Positions 25,949-33,788 are shown, counted from the first letter of the stretch. The stretch is 64,000 nucleotides of DNA from Microbacterium sp. GCS4 (GCF_001262495.1 NZ_LGYE01000003.1:62001-126000); one strand, 5' to 3'. Program-made: numbers and translations. The notes: generated by a model from the sequence alone, not told the origin.

Positions 25949-26713
25949 TCAGGTGTCCTGCACGTGGGTGCGCAGCGCCGCGGCGGCGAAGGCCGCAGCA
26001 TCCGGTGTCCCGAAGGTGACATGGAAGTCGGGGTTCGTCTCGTACTGCTCAGCCATGCCGAGCACCATGGCGTTCGCGCCGGCGATGTCGCCGGTGTGCA
26101 TGGGCGTGCCGGGGATCTCCGCGAACCAGTCGAGGTGTGCGGTGGCGTGCTCTTGGGCCTCGGATGACTCCGGCGTGACTCCCTGCTCGTGCAACTCCCG
26201 CCACCGATGGACGAGCGCGTCGGTGCGAGCCTTCCAGTCGCGCTGATCACGCACGGACTTCCCATGCCACCAGCGGTTCGAGGCGTCGAAAGCCTCCCGC
26301 CCCCAGCGCCGCACGACCTCGTCCTCGTAGTCGTCGTTGAAGCCCTGCAGCATGACGTCCATACGGGGCTCGCGCCCCTGGATGCGCATCTCGATGGTGT
26401 GCTCGACCGAGGCGATGCGCCGGGCGACGGCATCCCTCTCGGTCTGCAGCTGGGCGAGGTGCGAGCGCAGCGCGGCCACCTCCGCGTCGACAGTCGCGGC
26501 GGCGCCGAGTGTCGACGCGATCTCGGCGAGCGGCATCCCGGCGTCGCGCAGCAGCAGGATGCGCTGCAGCCGGGCGACCGCGACCGGTCCGTAGTACCGA
26601 TAGCCGTTCGCTCCGACGCGGTCGGGCGCGAGGAGTCCGATGCGGTCATAGTGGCGCAGGGTGCGACCGCTGATGCCGGCGCGGTCGGCGAGCGCGGAGA
26701 CGGTCCACTCCAT
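25949..26713 (-). CDS. MerR-family regulator with TipAS drug-sensing domain
   Basis: A 254-residue regulator. The MerR winged helix is at the N-terminus (VSALADRAGISGRTLRHYDR, then NGYRYYG), followed by a coiled coil (about 75-110) and a C-terminal TipAS domain (about 115-250) that in relatives binds thiopeptides and other amphipathic drugs. GGAG precedes ATG 26713. It is 11 bases downstream of the DUF2268 gene, in an operon whose promoter has a MerR-type 19-bp spacer and dyad, so autoregulation is likely. Confidence 0.92.
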   Translation of the reverse strand: MEWTVSALADRAGISGRTLRHYDRIGLLAPDRVGANGYRYYGPVAVARLQRILLLRDAGMPLAEIASTLGAAATVDAEVAALRSHLAQLQTERDAVARRIASVEHTIEMRIQGREPRMDVMLQGFNDDYEDEVVRRWGREAFDASNRWWHGKSVRDQRDWKARTDALVHRWRELHEQGVTPESSEAQEHATAHLDWFAEIPGTPMHTGDIAGANAMVLGMAEQYETNPDFHVTFGTPDAAAFAAAALRTHVQDT

Positions 26714-26724
26714 GCGGGCTCCGT

Positions 26725-27633
26725 TCAGTCGTCGGCGGTCGTTGCCAGTCCGAGGCGGGCGAGAGCGACGGACAGGATGCGTGAGGCCGGCGTGCGGACG
26801 GACTCCGCCGCCGTGCGTCCGCTCTCTTCACGGTACGCCTCGACGAGGCGCGCGCCGGCCGCGTAGCCGGCGCCGGTCGGGAGTCCGACGGGCTCACCGC
26901 CGAAGAGTCGCGCGGTCGCGTCGCCGAGGACCCAGGCGGCGAAGTCCTGCATCCCGGTGACGGGGAGGCCGGTGGCGACCTTCGCGAGAACGCGGTCGTC
27001 GGTACGGGTCTCGGGGGAGACGAAATGCGTGTACCCGGTCGGTCCGAAGAGCTCGGTGGCGAAGACGTCGGCGAGTCCCTCGGAGATCACGTGCTCGCCG
27101 ACGGTGACCGTGGCCGGATCCCAGACGACGCCGCCGGGCGAGTACCGCACGTTGTGGTGCAGCTCGTGCACGGCGATGGCTTCGAGCCGATTGAGCACGG
27201 GCGGGGTCGGCCAGAGCGTCAGGGTGATGTAGCCGCTGATGCCGCCGAAGCCGGACAGCCCCTGCACCTCCTCGACGAAGTGCCGGTGGCTCGGATCGCC
27301 CAGGATCACCAGCACGGTCAGGTCGGGGACTCGGATGCCGGGATTCGCGCGCTCCAGTGCGTCGATGCCGGCGTGGAGCGCGGTCTCGATGCGCTGCCAT
27401 GCATCGGCCTTCACGAGGGCGTCGAGCCCGGCGCGGAGTTCATCCGAGGGATGGTGGGCATCGAACCCGAAACTCTGCCGGTGCACGTCGGCGAGGTCGA
27501 GCCCGCCGGGGATGAAGTGGTACATACCTGCCATCGGCGCCCACATCTCGCGGACGAGGTCGGCGCGCGCAGGCTGGTCGGCGTCGAGGATGCGGGCGGT
27601 GGCGGAAGCGGTGTCGATCACGGTGACGGTCAT
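26725..27633 (-). CDS. DUF2268 putative zinc-dependent protease
   Basis: A 302-residue soluble protein from ATG 27633. A gluzincin-type metal site is visible as AIAVHELHHNVRY, with a downstream ISEGLADVFA that could give the third ligand; this matches DUF2268, a predicted Zn-dependent protease domain. GFGGISGYITLTLWP precedes it as in the family. The start lies 8 bases after the -10 box, so the transcript is leaderless. First gene of the operon with the MerR/TipAS regulator. The substrate is unknown. Confidence 0.82.
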   Translation of the reverse strand: MTVTVIDTASATARILDADQPARADLVREMWAPMAGMYHFIPGGLDLADVHRQSFGFDAHHPSDELRAGLDALVKADAWQRIETALHAGIDALERANPGIRVPDLTVLVILGDPSHRHFVEEVQGLSGFGGISGYITLTLWPTPPVLNRLEAIAVHELHHNVRYSPGGVVWDPATVTVGEHVISEGLADVFATELFGPTGYTHFVSPETRTDDRVLAKVATGLPVTGMQDFAAWVLGDATARLFGGEPVGLPTGAGYAAGARLVEAYREESGRTAAESVRTPASRILSVALARLGLATTADD

Positions 27634-27641
27634 GTCATACG

Positions 27642-27672
27642 ACGGTAGACATTGCCGTCGCGTCAAGGTCAA
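27642..27672 (-). promoter_or_regulatory. MerR-type promoter and operator
   Basis: On the minus strand: -35 TTGACC (27672-27667), a 19-base spacer and -10 TACCGT (27647-27642). The spacer holds an imperfect dyad (27648-27670) with half-sites GACCTTGACG and GACATTGCCG. A 19-bp spacer with a central dyad is the hallmark of MerR-activated promoters. ATG 27633 is 8 bases after the -10. Confidence 0.8.
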
Positions 27673-27679
27673 GCGCGTG

Positions 27680-27967
27680 ATGAACGTCGGGTCACGATGC
27701 GGGGTCGATAACGCATCCGATTCGGCTCTTTGGGATGCGTTTCTGATCCCGCCACGCGTGGTGTCACGCGTCGCCGACGATGAGATGCTCAGGTCACTGC
27801 GAGACGCGAGAATGCCGGACGCGATGGCCGATGCCGTGCTCGGGATGTCGATCGGACTGCGCGACGGGTTCGTGCCCGACCAGGAACGCACCGCGGTGAC
27901 GACGACGCCGACCGGACTGCGCGGCTGGGTGCGGGAGGAGCTGGTGCCGGCGCTGGGTGGCCGTTGA
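27680..27967 (+). pseudogene. C-terminal fragment of an NmrA-like NAD(P)-binding oxidoreductase
   Basis: An open frame of 95 codons. Its last ~65 residues (from about VVSRV through LRDGFVPDQ, TTTPTGLRGWV) resemble the C-terminal end of NmrA/SDR-type proteins, but there is no Rossmann motif or N-terminal two-thirds. It probably marks a deleted gene next to the MerR operon. The stop codon lies in a degenerate copy of the GGCCGTTGAGCG repeat. Confidence 0.5.
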
Positions 27968-28110
27968 GCGACGACGGAACGCCTGCTGCCGTCCGCGAGA
28001 TCGCGCGCTTACATCGTTTGTCGGGTCTGCCGTGAACTTGAAGTAAACTCGCGCAGCTCACAGATCGAATGACTGGATCTCTTCCATGCGCGAGTTCGGC
28101 TGCAGCGCCG

Positions 28111-28581
28111 TTAGTTCCAGGAGCCAGGGGAGATGTGATGACAGAGGTGCCGGGTGCCGCGCATCTCGCTGTGGTTCAGAGGGAAAAAGAAGTGATCCAG
28201 GAGAGCCTGCTCTATGTACTTTGCCTGCCGGTTTGGACAACGCCACACCGAGATCTCGGTCGTGAGCACTGCGTTGACTCTTTTTTCCAACTGGTGTCGG
28301 AGGAGACGCGTCGTAATCGATTGCCCCGCCTTTCCTACGTATGCGGCCGTCAGGTGCTCGGCGTCGTGTTCGGAGCAGTAGTCATCCTGTTTCCACAGGA
28401 TGTAAACACCCGATACTCGCTCAAGGTTCAGCCAGCGCACATCACCATTCTGCGCACCCTCCTCTCCGTCCTGGTACCACCCTTCGTGACTGTCGACAAG
28501 TTGTCGGAGGGTTGGCGTGAAGGTCGATTCGTCCGCTGTTGTGCGGTCGAACGTCTCCCAGGCTGTGCGGTCATAACACAC
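28111..28581 (-). CDS. GIY-YIG nuclease-domain protein
   Basis: A 156-residue protein. The central part contains a GIY-YIG-like core: GVYILW (about 58-63), AYVGKAGQSITTRL with the conserved R after the second strand, a basic HQLEKR, and YIEQALLDHFFFPLN, whose Glu is at the place of the metal-binding Glu. This fold occurs in homing, repair and restriction nucleases. GC content is clearly lower than in surrounding genes, suggesting recent acquisition. No partner is evident. An overlapping ORF on the plus strand (28069-28647) has no recognisable protein features and I regard it as a shadow. Confidence 0.7.
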   Translation of the reverse strand: MCYDRTAWETFDRTTADESTFTPTLRQLVDSHEGWYQDGEEGAQNGDVRWLNLERVSGVYILWKQDDYCSEHDAEHLTAAYVGKAGQSITTRLLRHQLEKRVNAVLTTEISVWRCPNRQAKYIEQALLDHFFFPLNHSEMRGTRHLCHHISPGSWN

Positions 28582-28776
28582 GCAACCGCAATCGACGAAG
28601 CAACTGATGATGCGCTCTCCTTCGCCGGTTCAGAGGATGATTCATGACTCTACCGATCGGGGCCAGCCGTCGCGAAGGCACCTTGATTGGGCTCGTGAAA
28701 CAGCTCGTCGAGCGCTTCGCATCGGGTGCGGAAGATCGAGCAGGCCCCGCAGGATCGAGAGGTTTGACCCCGCCTG

Positions 28777-29049
28777 TCACGTCCGCCAGTACGCCGACCC
28801 GTCAGCATCTCGCGACAGCACCCCGTGGACGATCAGGTACCGGCGAAGTGTGGGGATGTCGTCGGTGTGCCGTTCCAGTCGCGAATTGACCTCGGGTTCC
28901 GTCAGATGTTCGCCCGGCTGCAACAGTCCCTCGCCGATCGTCTGCAGAAGCGCCGCGCGGGCTGCGGCCCGCCGCGGATACTGCGTGATCCTCCCGTCGG
29001 CGTCGATCCAGCGGCTCAGGTCGATCGGATTATCTTCGCCACGGATCAC
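28777..29049 (-). CDS. DUF2087 small regulator-like protein
   Basis: A 90-residue DUF2087 protein from GTG 29049 (GAGGA about 11 bases upstream). Signature: LSRWIDADGRITQYP, then E-V-N-x-x-L, DDIPTLRRYLIVHGVLSR and DGSAYWR. DUF2087 occurs alone or fused to ArsR-type regulators and is a winged-helix-like domain. Divergent from the DHFR-like gene 29136. Its exact role is unknown. Confidence 0.85.
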   Translation of the reverse strand: MIRGEDNPIDLSRWIDADGRITQYPRRAAARAALLQTIGEGLLQPGEHLTEPEVNSRLERHTDDIPTLRRYLIVHGVLSRDADGSAYWRT

Positions 29050-29135
29050 ACGTCGACCGTAGTCCTCGGGCGAGGACGAGTGCAGAATACTGTCCACGGA
29101 CGGAATCGGCTGAAGCGCATCGAAGGAGCAGCGCC

Positions 29136-29696
29136 ATGAGACCACTGCGGTATGCCATCAACGTCACGCTCGACGGGTGCGTGCACCATGAGGCCGGGGT
29201 CGCGCCCGACGAGGAGCTGATGCGCTTCTGGACGGAGCAGATGACGCAGTCGGATGCCGAGCTCTACGGCCGGGTCACATTCGAGATGATGCGGGAGGCG
29301 TGGCGTCGTCCGGATGACGGCGTCTGGCCCGACTGGATGGAGACGTGGGAGCACGATTTCGCCGACACGCTCGACCGGGCGAAGAAGTACGTCGTCTCGA
29401 GCACGCTCGACGAGGTCGACTGGAACGCCGAGCTCGTCCGCGGCGATCTCGGTGAGGCCGTGCGGGCGCTGAAGGAGCAACCGGGGAAGGGCCTGTCGGT
29501 CGGAGGGCTCGCGCTGTCGTCAGCGCTCACGGATCTCGGGCTGATCGACGAGTTCCTGTTCGTGGTGCATCCGATCGTGGCCGGTCACGGTCCGTATCTG
29601 CTCGAGGGTCTGCGCGAGCGGGTGAACCTGGAGCTCGTGGAACGACGGGAGTTCGGATCGGGCGCGACCCTGATGCGGTACACCCCGCGACCGTAA
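29136..29696 (+). CDS. Dihydrofolate reductase/RibD C-terminal family protein
   Basis: A 186-residue member of the RibD C-terminal/DHFR-like reductases. LRYAINVTLDGCV at the start, DAELYGRVTFEMM, LSVGGLALSSALTDLGLIDEF and HPIVAGHGPYL are family features. GAAGGAG precedes ATG 29136. These NADPH-dependent proteins are common stand-alone genes in actinobacteria, mostly with unknown substrates. Confidence 0.9.
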   Translation: MRPLRYAINVTLDGCVHHEAGVAPDEELMRFWTEQMTQSDAELYGRVTFEMMREAWRRPDDGVWPDWMETWEHDFADTLDRAKKYVVSSTLDEVDWNAELVRGDLGEAVRALKEQPGKGLSVGGLALSSALTDLGLIDEFLFVVHPIVAGHGPYLLEGLRERVNLELVERREFGSGATLMRYTPRP

Positions 29697-29706
29697 TGGG
29701 CCTGGG

Positions 29707-30888
29707 TCAGGCCGCGTCGGCCTCCGCCCGCTCCTGCAGCGCGCGGGCGATCCGCTCGACGGCCTCGACCATCACAGGCCGGGGCATCGCGAACACGAAC
29801 CGCGTGAACCCGATCGCGGCCGCTCCGCACGCGGCGCCGTCGGTCATCGCGACGCCGGCGTGGTCGCGGAACCATTCGCCGAGGTCGCCGGTCAGCCCGG
29901 TCGCGCGGAAGTCGAGCAGCGCGATGTAGCTGCCCTCGGGGGCGATCATCCGCACGCCGGGGAGCTTCTCGGACACGAGCTGCGACAGCATCCGCCGGTT
30001 GCCGTCGAGGTAGTCGACGACGTCGTCGAGCCACTCGGCGCCCTCGGTGTACGCGGAGGCGTTCGCGAGCACCCCGAGCGTGGACGTGCCGTGGCCGGCC
30101 CAGAATCCGAGGCGCTCCCAGAGCGCGACGTCCGCGTCGTTGGAGAGGATGACCTGCGCGCATTTGAGGCCGGCGAGGTTCCAGGCCTTGGATGCCGAGG
30201 TCGCGGTCAGCGTGTGCGCGGCGGCCTCCGCCGAGACCGAGGCGTAGGGGATGTGCTGCGCCGGCGCGTAGACGATCGGCGCGTGGATCTCGTCGGAGAA
30301 GACGCGCCCGCCCGCGGCTGTGACGGTGTCGGCGATCGCGAGTAGCTCCTCGCGCGTCGCGACCGTGCCGAGCGGATTGTGCGGGTTGCAGAGCACGAGA
30401 AGCTCGCCGCCGTCGCGGAACGCCTGGGCGACGGCATCCAGGTCCATGACCCAGCGTCCGTCGACCTCTATGCTCGGCACTTCGATCACGCGACGTCCGC
30501 GCATCGGCGGCACCAGGAGGAACGGCATGTACGCGGGTGTCGGCACGATCACGGCGGCGCCCGGAGTCGTGAAGTGCTCGATCGCGAGCTCGAACGCGGC
30601 GATCACATCGGGCACGTGGTGCACCCGCTCGGGCGCGACCTCCCACCCGTAATGCGAGGAATACCAGCGGGCCGTCGCCTCGGAGAGAGCGGTCGCTGCG
30701 GCGGTCGGCAGGTATCCGGTGAGGCCGACGTCGAGAGCATCCTTCACCGCGGCGCTCACCGCGGGAGCGAGCCCGAAGTCCATCTCGGCGACGAACGCGC
30801 CGATCGTGTCGGGGAACGTCGTCCATTTGACGCTGCCCGCACCCCGCAGGTCGTCTTGCGTGATCTGGTCGAACGCACCGGGATTCAT
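29707..30888 (-). CDS. MalY/PatB-type C-S lyase, second paralogue
   Basis: A 393-residue PLP enzyme with the same motifs as the gene at 2027: FVAEMDF, PTPAYMPFL, NPHNPLG, DEIHAPIVY and the Schiff-base lysine in TSASKAWNLAGLK. ATG 30888 is fixed by GGAGGAGG six bases upstream. Probable cystathionine beta-lyase or related C-S lyase (methionine or thiol metabolism). It converges on the DHFR-like gene with a 10-base gap. Confidence 0.92.
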   Translation of the reverse strand: MNPGAFDQITQDDLRGAGSVKWTTFPDTIGAFVAEMDFGLAPAVSAAVKDALDVGLTGYLPTAAATALSEATARWYSSHYGWEVAPERVHHVPDVIAAFELAIEHFTTPGAAVIVPTPAYMPFLLVPPMRGRRVIEVPSIEVDGRWVMDLDAVAQAFRDGGELLVLCNPHNPLGTVATREELLAIADTVTAAGGRVFSDEIHAPIVYAPAQHIPYASVSAEAAAHTLTATSASKAWNLAGLKCAQVILSNDADVALWERLGFWAGHGTSTLGVLANASAYTEGAEWLDDVVDYLDGNRRMLSQLVSEKLPGVRMIAPEGSYIALLDFRATGLTGDLGEWFRDHAGVAMTDGAACGAAAIGFTRFVFAMPRPVMVEAVERIARALQERAEADAA

Positions 30889-30995
30889 CCCGCCTCCTCC
30901 GCGTGGTGATGATGCTCGGGATGCCGTCGCAGGGGCGAGGCGGGAGCCCTTCCATCCTTCCACCGGTGCGGAGGGGTGGGGCGTAGTCTGTGCGG

Positions 30996-31265
30996 ATGAG
31001 CGAGCCGGAGAACTCTCTGATCCAGCAGCGGATGGTGCTGGAGCGGAAGCGGGGGTGGGGCGTCTACGGCATCGTGGTGCCTCTGATCGGGGTGGGGTTC
31101 GCCATCGCGCTGATGATCACCGGCACCCTGCCCTGGTTGTATGCGATCTCCGCGCTCGCGTTCCTCGACATGGCGGTGGTGAACGTGTTCCGGTTGCGTG
31201 ACGCGCGGCGGGAGATCCGGGCGTTCGAGGCGGAGTACGGGACGGATGCCGGGAGGCGGGACTAG
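30996..31265 (+). CDS. Small two-helix membrane protein
   Basis: 89 residues. Two transmembrane helices (about 24-44 and 47-66) and charged ends; N- and C-termini probably cytoplasmic. TAGTCT lies 6 bases upstream of ATG 30996, indicating a leaderless transcript. No family recognised. Confidence 0.75.
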   Translation: MSEPENSLIQQRMVLERKRGWGVYGIVVPLIGVGFAIALMITGTLPWLYAISALAFLDMAVVNVFRLRDARREIRAFEAEYGTDAGRRD

Positions 31266-31271
31266 CGGGTC

Positions 31272-31559
31272 TCAGCGCTCAGGTTTCGAGCGCCCGGGTT
31301 TCTGGCGGCGGCTCTGCAGGAAGAGACCGAACTGCCAGGTCAGTACGCACAGCGATCCGACCGCGGCCATGGTGCCGATCACCACGGTCGCGAGCGGCAC
31401 GGGCGATAGGCCGCCGGCGGTGCCGTGGATGTCTGCCTCCACGCCGGCAGCAAAGAGCGCGGATGCTCCCCACCATGTCGCGCCGAGTGAGCCGACGAGC
31501 GCGAACATGAGCAGCACGGTGTAGCGGCGCTCGGGTGAGGGAGGCGTGGGCTGCGGCAT
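31272..31559 (-). CDS. Small two-helix membrane protein
   Basis: 95 residues with two hydrophobic segments (about 13-40 and 54-82) and a basic tail (SRRQKPGRSKPER). GAAGG lies immediately before the ATG. Convergent with the preceding gene with only 6 bases between the stops. Function unknown. Confidence 0.65.
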   Translation of the reverse strand: MPQPTPPSPERRYTVLLMFALVGSLGATWWGASALFAAGVEADIHGTAGGLSPVPLATVVIGTMAAVGSLCVLTWQFGLFLQSRRQKPGRSKPER

Positions 31560-31648
31560 CCTTCAAGTGAAGCCGACCTGCGACGGAATGGCGGCATCCT
31601 CGCCTCAGGCGATTCCGTCTCCGTCGCGGTCGACCCGACCCGCTTCGT

Positions 31649-31810
31649 CTAGTCTTTGCCGTCGTCGATCCACCGCGTGTGCGCGCGCAGGCCGTAAAAT
31701 ACGCCTTGTCGGATGACCAGATACGTCAGGAGCAACCCGACGACGACGCCCAAGACGATGAGCGTGATGTTCAGGATCAGGAACAGGGTGAAGTGTGGTT
31801 CGAAGTTCAC
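31649..31810 (-). CDS. 53-residue single-pass membrane protein
   Basis: A short gene starting at GTG 31810. The product has a short N-terminal part, one long hydrophobic helix (about 8-33: FLILNITLIVLGVVVGLL and on) and a basic/polar C-terminus ending WIDDGKD. TAGGGT is 6 bases upstream of the GTG (leaderless). It is divergent from the TetR gene (57 bases between starts), so the TetR protein may regulate it. Function unknown. Confidence 0.7.
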   Translation of the reverse strand: MNFEPHFTLFLILNITLIVLGVVVGLLLTYLVIRQGVFYGLRAHTRWIDDGKD

Positions 31811-31867
31811 GCCCCGACCCTAGCAACCGCCCTCGGCCGCCGTTCCGCACCGGTTAGCCTTGTCCTC

Positions 31868-32437
31868 ATGCCCCGTCCTCGTAGCGAAGCCGCGCGCCAG
31901 TCCGTGCTCGCCGCGATGCGCGCCGCCGTCGTGGCCGGCACCTTCGAGGCCGTGACGATCGAGGGGCTCGCGGAGTCGGCCGGAGTCGCCAAGCAGACGA
32001 TCTACCGGTGGTGGCCGTCGAAGGCGGCGATCCTCGGCGAGGCGCTGCTGGAGGGAGACCTGCCCGGGGCGGACGTCTCCGTGCCGATGACCGAGGACGT
32101 GCGTAACGACTTCCATGCGTGGTTCTCGGCGATGTCCGAGGGGCTCGGGAGTCCTGAGGGCGTCGCGCTCGCGCGGGCGCTCATCGCCGTGACGGCGACC
32201 GACCACGAGCTCGGACTCGCGTTGAACGAGCGGCTGGCGGCGCCGATCCGGTCGTGGGTCGCGGAGCGGATCGGGCGCGGTCAGGTCGACGGTGAGATCC
32301 GCGCGGACGTGGATGCTGCCGCCATCGCCGATCAGCTCATCGCGATGGCGTCGTACGCGGCGTTGATCGGGCAGCCGTTGAGTGAGGACCGGGTCGGCGA
32401 GACGGTGACGCGACTGCTGCGGGGCATCGCGCGCTGA
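31868..32437 (+). CDS. TetR-family regulator
   Basis: A 189-residue repressor. The N-terminal helix-turn-helix reads VTIEGLAESAGVAKQTIYRWW followed by P-S-K-A-A-I-L. The C-terminal ligand domain ends AAIADQLIAMASYAALIGQPL, typical of the TetR_C subgroup in actinobacteria. TAGCCT lies 7 bases before ATG 31868 (leaderless). Likely targets are its own promoter and the divergent 53-residue membrane protein. No palindrome could be assigned with confidence. Confidence 0.9.
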   Translation: MPRPRSEAARQSVLAAMRAAVVAGTFEAVTIEGLAESAGVAKQTIYRWWPSKAAILGEALLEGDLPGADVSVPMTEDVRNDFHAWFSAMSEGLGSPEGVALARALIAVTATDHELGLALNERLAAPIRSWVAERIGRGQVDGEIRADVDAAAIADQLIAMASYAALIGQPLSEDRVGETVTRLLRGIAR

Positions 32438-32519
32438 CCGGTCGTTGAGCGAAGACGACGAAGTCGCCGTCCCCCGGTCGTTGAGCGAAGACGACGAAGT
32501 CGCCTGAGACGAAACGCCC
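32438..32519 (+). repeat. Two tandem units of the dispersed extragenic repeat
   Basis: Two units CCGGTCGTTGAGCGAAGACG followed by ACGAAGTCGCC, starting near 32438 and 32474. The second ends with TGAGACGAAACGC. They lie between the convergent TetR and lipoprotein genes. Confidence 0.85.
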
Positions 32520-32524
32520 CGACG

Positions 32525-32905
32525 CTACGGGGTGCAGTAGGCGACGATGGCGTCGGTCGCGGTGCGCAGCTGCGTGGATGCCGCATCCACTCCCGTCGCA
32601 TCTCCCGCGATCGCCTTCTCGCCCTCGGTGACGAACGCGTCGATGCTCGTCGTCCACGAGTTGCGCAGGGTGACGAACTCGTCAGGGCCGTCGATGCCGC
32701 TAATCTTCTCCGACACCGCGCGGACCTCGGCCAGCGCGGCCTGCGCCGCCTCGGGCGTCGGTGAGCTGAGCTCGTTGATCGCTCCGGTCACCTGCACGGC
32801 CTCGGACGCGACCTGCCCGCACGCCGCGAGAGTCGCCGCCTGAGAGCATCCGGACAGGAGCAGGATGCCGACGGCCACGGACGCGAGGGCGGGGAGGCGC
32901 TTCAT
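32525..32905 (-). CDS. Small helical lipoprotein
   Basis: 126 residues. Signal with lipobox L-S-G-C (Cys about residue 20) followed by an Ala-rich, mostly helical domain containing two cysteines (AACGQ and the C-terminal AYCTP) that could form a disulfide. TACCCT is 7 bases upstream of ATG 32905 (leaderless). Similar small lipoproteins of unknown function are common in Microbacteriaceae. Confidence 0.8.
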   Translation of the reverse strand: MKRLPALASVAVGILLLSGCSQAATLAACGQVASEAVQVTGAINELSSPTPEAAQAALAEVRAVSEKISGIDGPDEFVTLRNSWTTSIDAFVTEGEKAIAGDATGVDAASTQLRTATDAIVAYCTP

Positions 32906-32981
32906 GGGAGTCAGGGTAGCTGGCGGAGATGTGAGGACAGCGCTCGCCGCATCCGCATATCCGTCTGTGGAGAACTCGGAG

Positions 32982-33001
32982 CGTCCTCATATGTGTGCTT
33001 C
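32982..33001 (+). promoter_or_regulatory. Conserved motif CGTCYTCATATGTRYGCTTY, copy 2
   Basis: CGTCCTCATATGTGTGCTTC ends 9 bases before ATG 33011. See copies at 24019 and 34727. The distance from CATATG to the likely start (23 bases) is nearly the same as in copy 1 (24 bases). Confidence 0.75.
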
Positions 33002-33010
33002 CATGCCGCC

Positions 33011-33289
33011 ATGATCTTGATCTCGGTCGCCGTTGTGATGTTCGTCTGGGGCGTGGTCGTGGAGCGAGCGGGCAGAGTGCTCGGGACAGTGATGGCTCTA
33101 CTCCCCGTCCTGGTCTGGTTCGGAGTTCTGGTAGCCATACAGGCCGACGGGGATCTCGGTTGGCGGGTAGCAGCCGACCACGCTCTGGCGTTGATTGTCG
33201 GGTTGTCTGCGTTCATGCTTGGTTCGAGCGTGGACAGCATCCGAGCGGCGTGGAGTCGGCACCGCGGGCGACGGGCGGAGAACGAGTGA
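33011..33289 (+). CDS. Small membrane protein under the shared motif
   Basis: 92 residues from ATG 33011. Hydrophobic helices at about 2-18, 22-42 and 57-75, then a basic C-terminus (RAAWSRHRGRRAENE). A three-codon reading frame (ATG 33003, Met-Pro-Pro-stop) overlaps the start as ATGA and may couple translation; no ribosome site is visible. It has the same upstream motif as the two proprotein loci but no proprotein gene of its own, so it could be an orphan immunity-type gene (inference). Confidence 0.65.
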   Translation: MILISVAVVMFVWGVVVERAGRVLGTVMALLPVLVWFGVLVAIQADGDLGWRVAADHALALIVGLSAFMLGSSVDSIRAAWSRHRGRRAENE

Positions 33290-33314
33290 GACGCACGGCG
33301 GTGCCACCGCCTCT

Positions 33315-33347
33315 CGGTCGTTGAGCGAGCGAGGCGAGACGAAGCGC
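33315..33347 (+). repeat. Dispersed extragenic repeat, single copy
   Basis: CGGTCGTTGAGCGAGCGAGG followed by CGAGACGAAGCGC, downstream of the small membrane protein gene. Confidence 0.85.
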
Positions 33348-33392
33348 ACCGGAGCGGCTCCGATACTGGCGATGTGGGATGGCGAGCGCGAC

Positions 33393-33433
33393 AAAGACAA
33401 TGGGGCCAGATATCGTCTGGCCCCATTGTCTTT
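33393..33433. terminator. Strong bidirectional terminator
   Basis: A perfect 18-bp stem (33393-33410 with 33416-33433) around the 5-base loop TATCG, starting with AAAGACAATGGGGCC on the left and ending in CATTGTCTTT on the right. It separates the convergent motif-controlled genes at 33011-33289 and 33447-34669. Confidence 0.9.
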
Positions 33434-33446
33434 ATCCTCTACTCGG

Positions 33447-33788
33447 CTATTCCGGCCTCGGGGTTGCTGAGGGGGACGAGCCGAGGTGTCGCAGCACGAA
33501 GAACGACGCGATGATGGTCAGCGCGATCGTCAGCGCACCTGCCATCGCCCACGAGCCGGTGACGGTCACCGCGTTCGTTCCGCCTGAGTCGTGGAACCCT
33601 TCGAACGTTGCGATGAAGGGTATGACGATCGTGCGGGCAGTCGTGAACGCGACCGCTGCGAGCAGCATCCCCACCGTGGCGATGAGTCCGCTGACACCCC
33701 CGAAGAGACAGGCGATCACAAGCACGCGTTCGCCGAGCTCGTTTGTCGGCCGCGGTGCCGCGGCGTCGAGCCCGCGGGATTGGCTCAT
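33447..33788 (-). CDS. Small membrane protein paired with the second proprotein
   Basis: 113 residues from ATG 33788, which overlaps the stop of the proprotein gene by 4 bases (ATGA). Two strong transmembrane segments (about 20-48 and 80-100) with a short extracellular-type loop containing EGFHDSGGTN. No family recognised and no clear sequence identity to the membrane protein at 24987, but the gene arrangement is the same. Candidate immunity partner (inference). Confidence 0.7.
   Translation of the reverse strand: MSQSRGLDAAAPRPTNELGERVLVIACLFGGVSGLIATVGMLLAAVAFTTARTIVIPFIATFEGFHDSGGTNAVTVTGSWAMAGALTIALTIIASFFVLRHLGSSPSATPRPE

Noticed and set aside
28069..28647. 192-codon plus-strand ORF over the GIY-YIG gene
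   Set aside because: No domain pattern, whereas the minus strand shows ordered GIY-YIG motifs.
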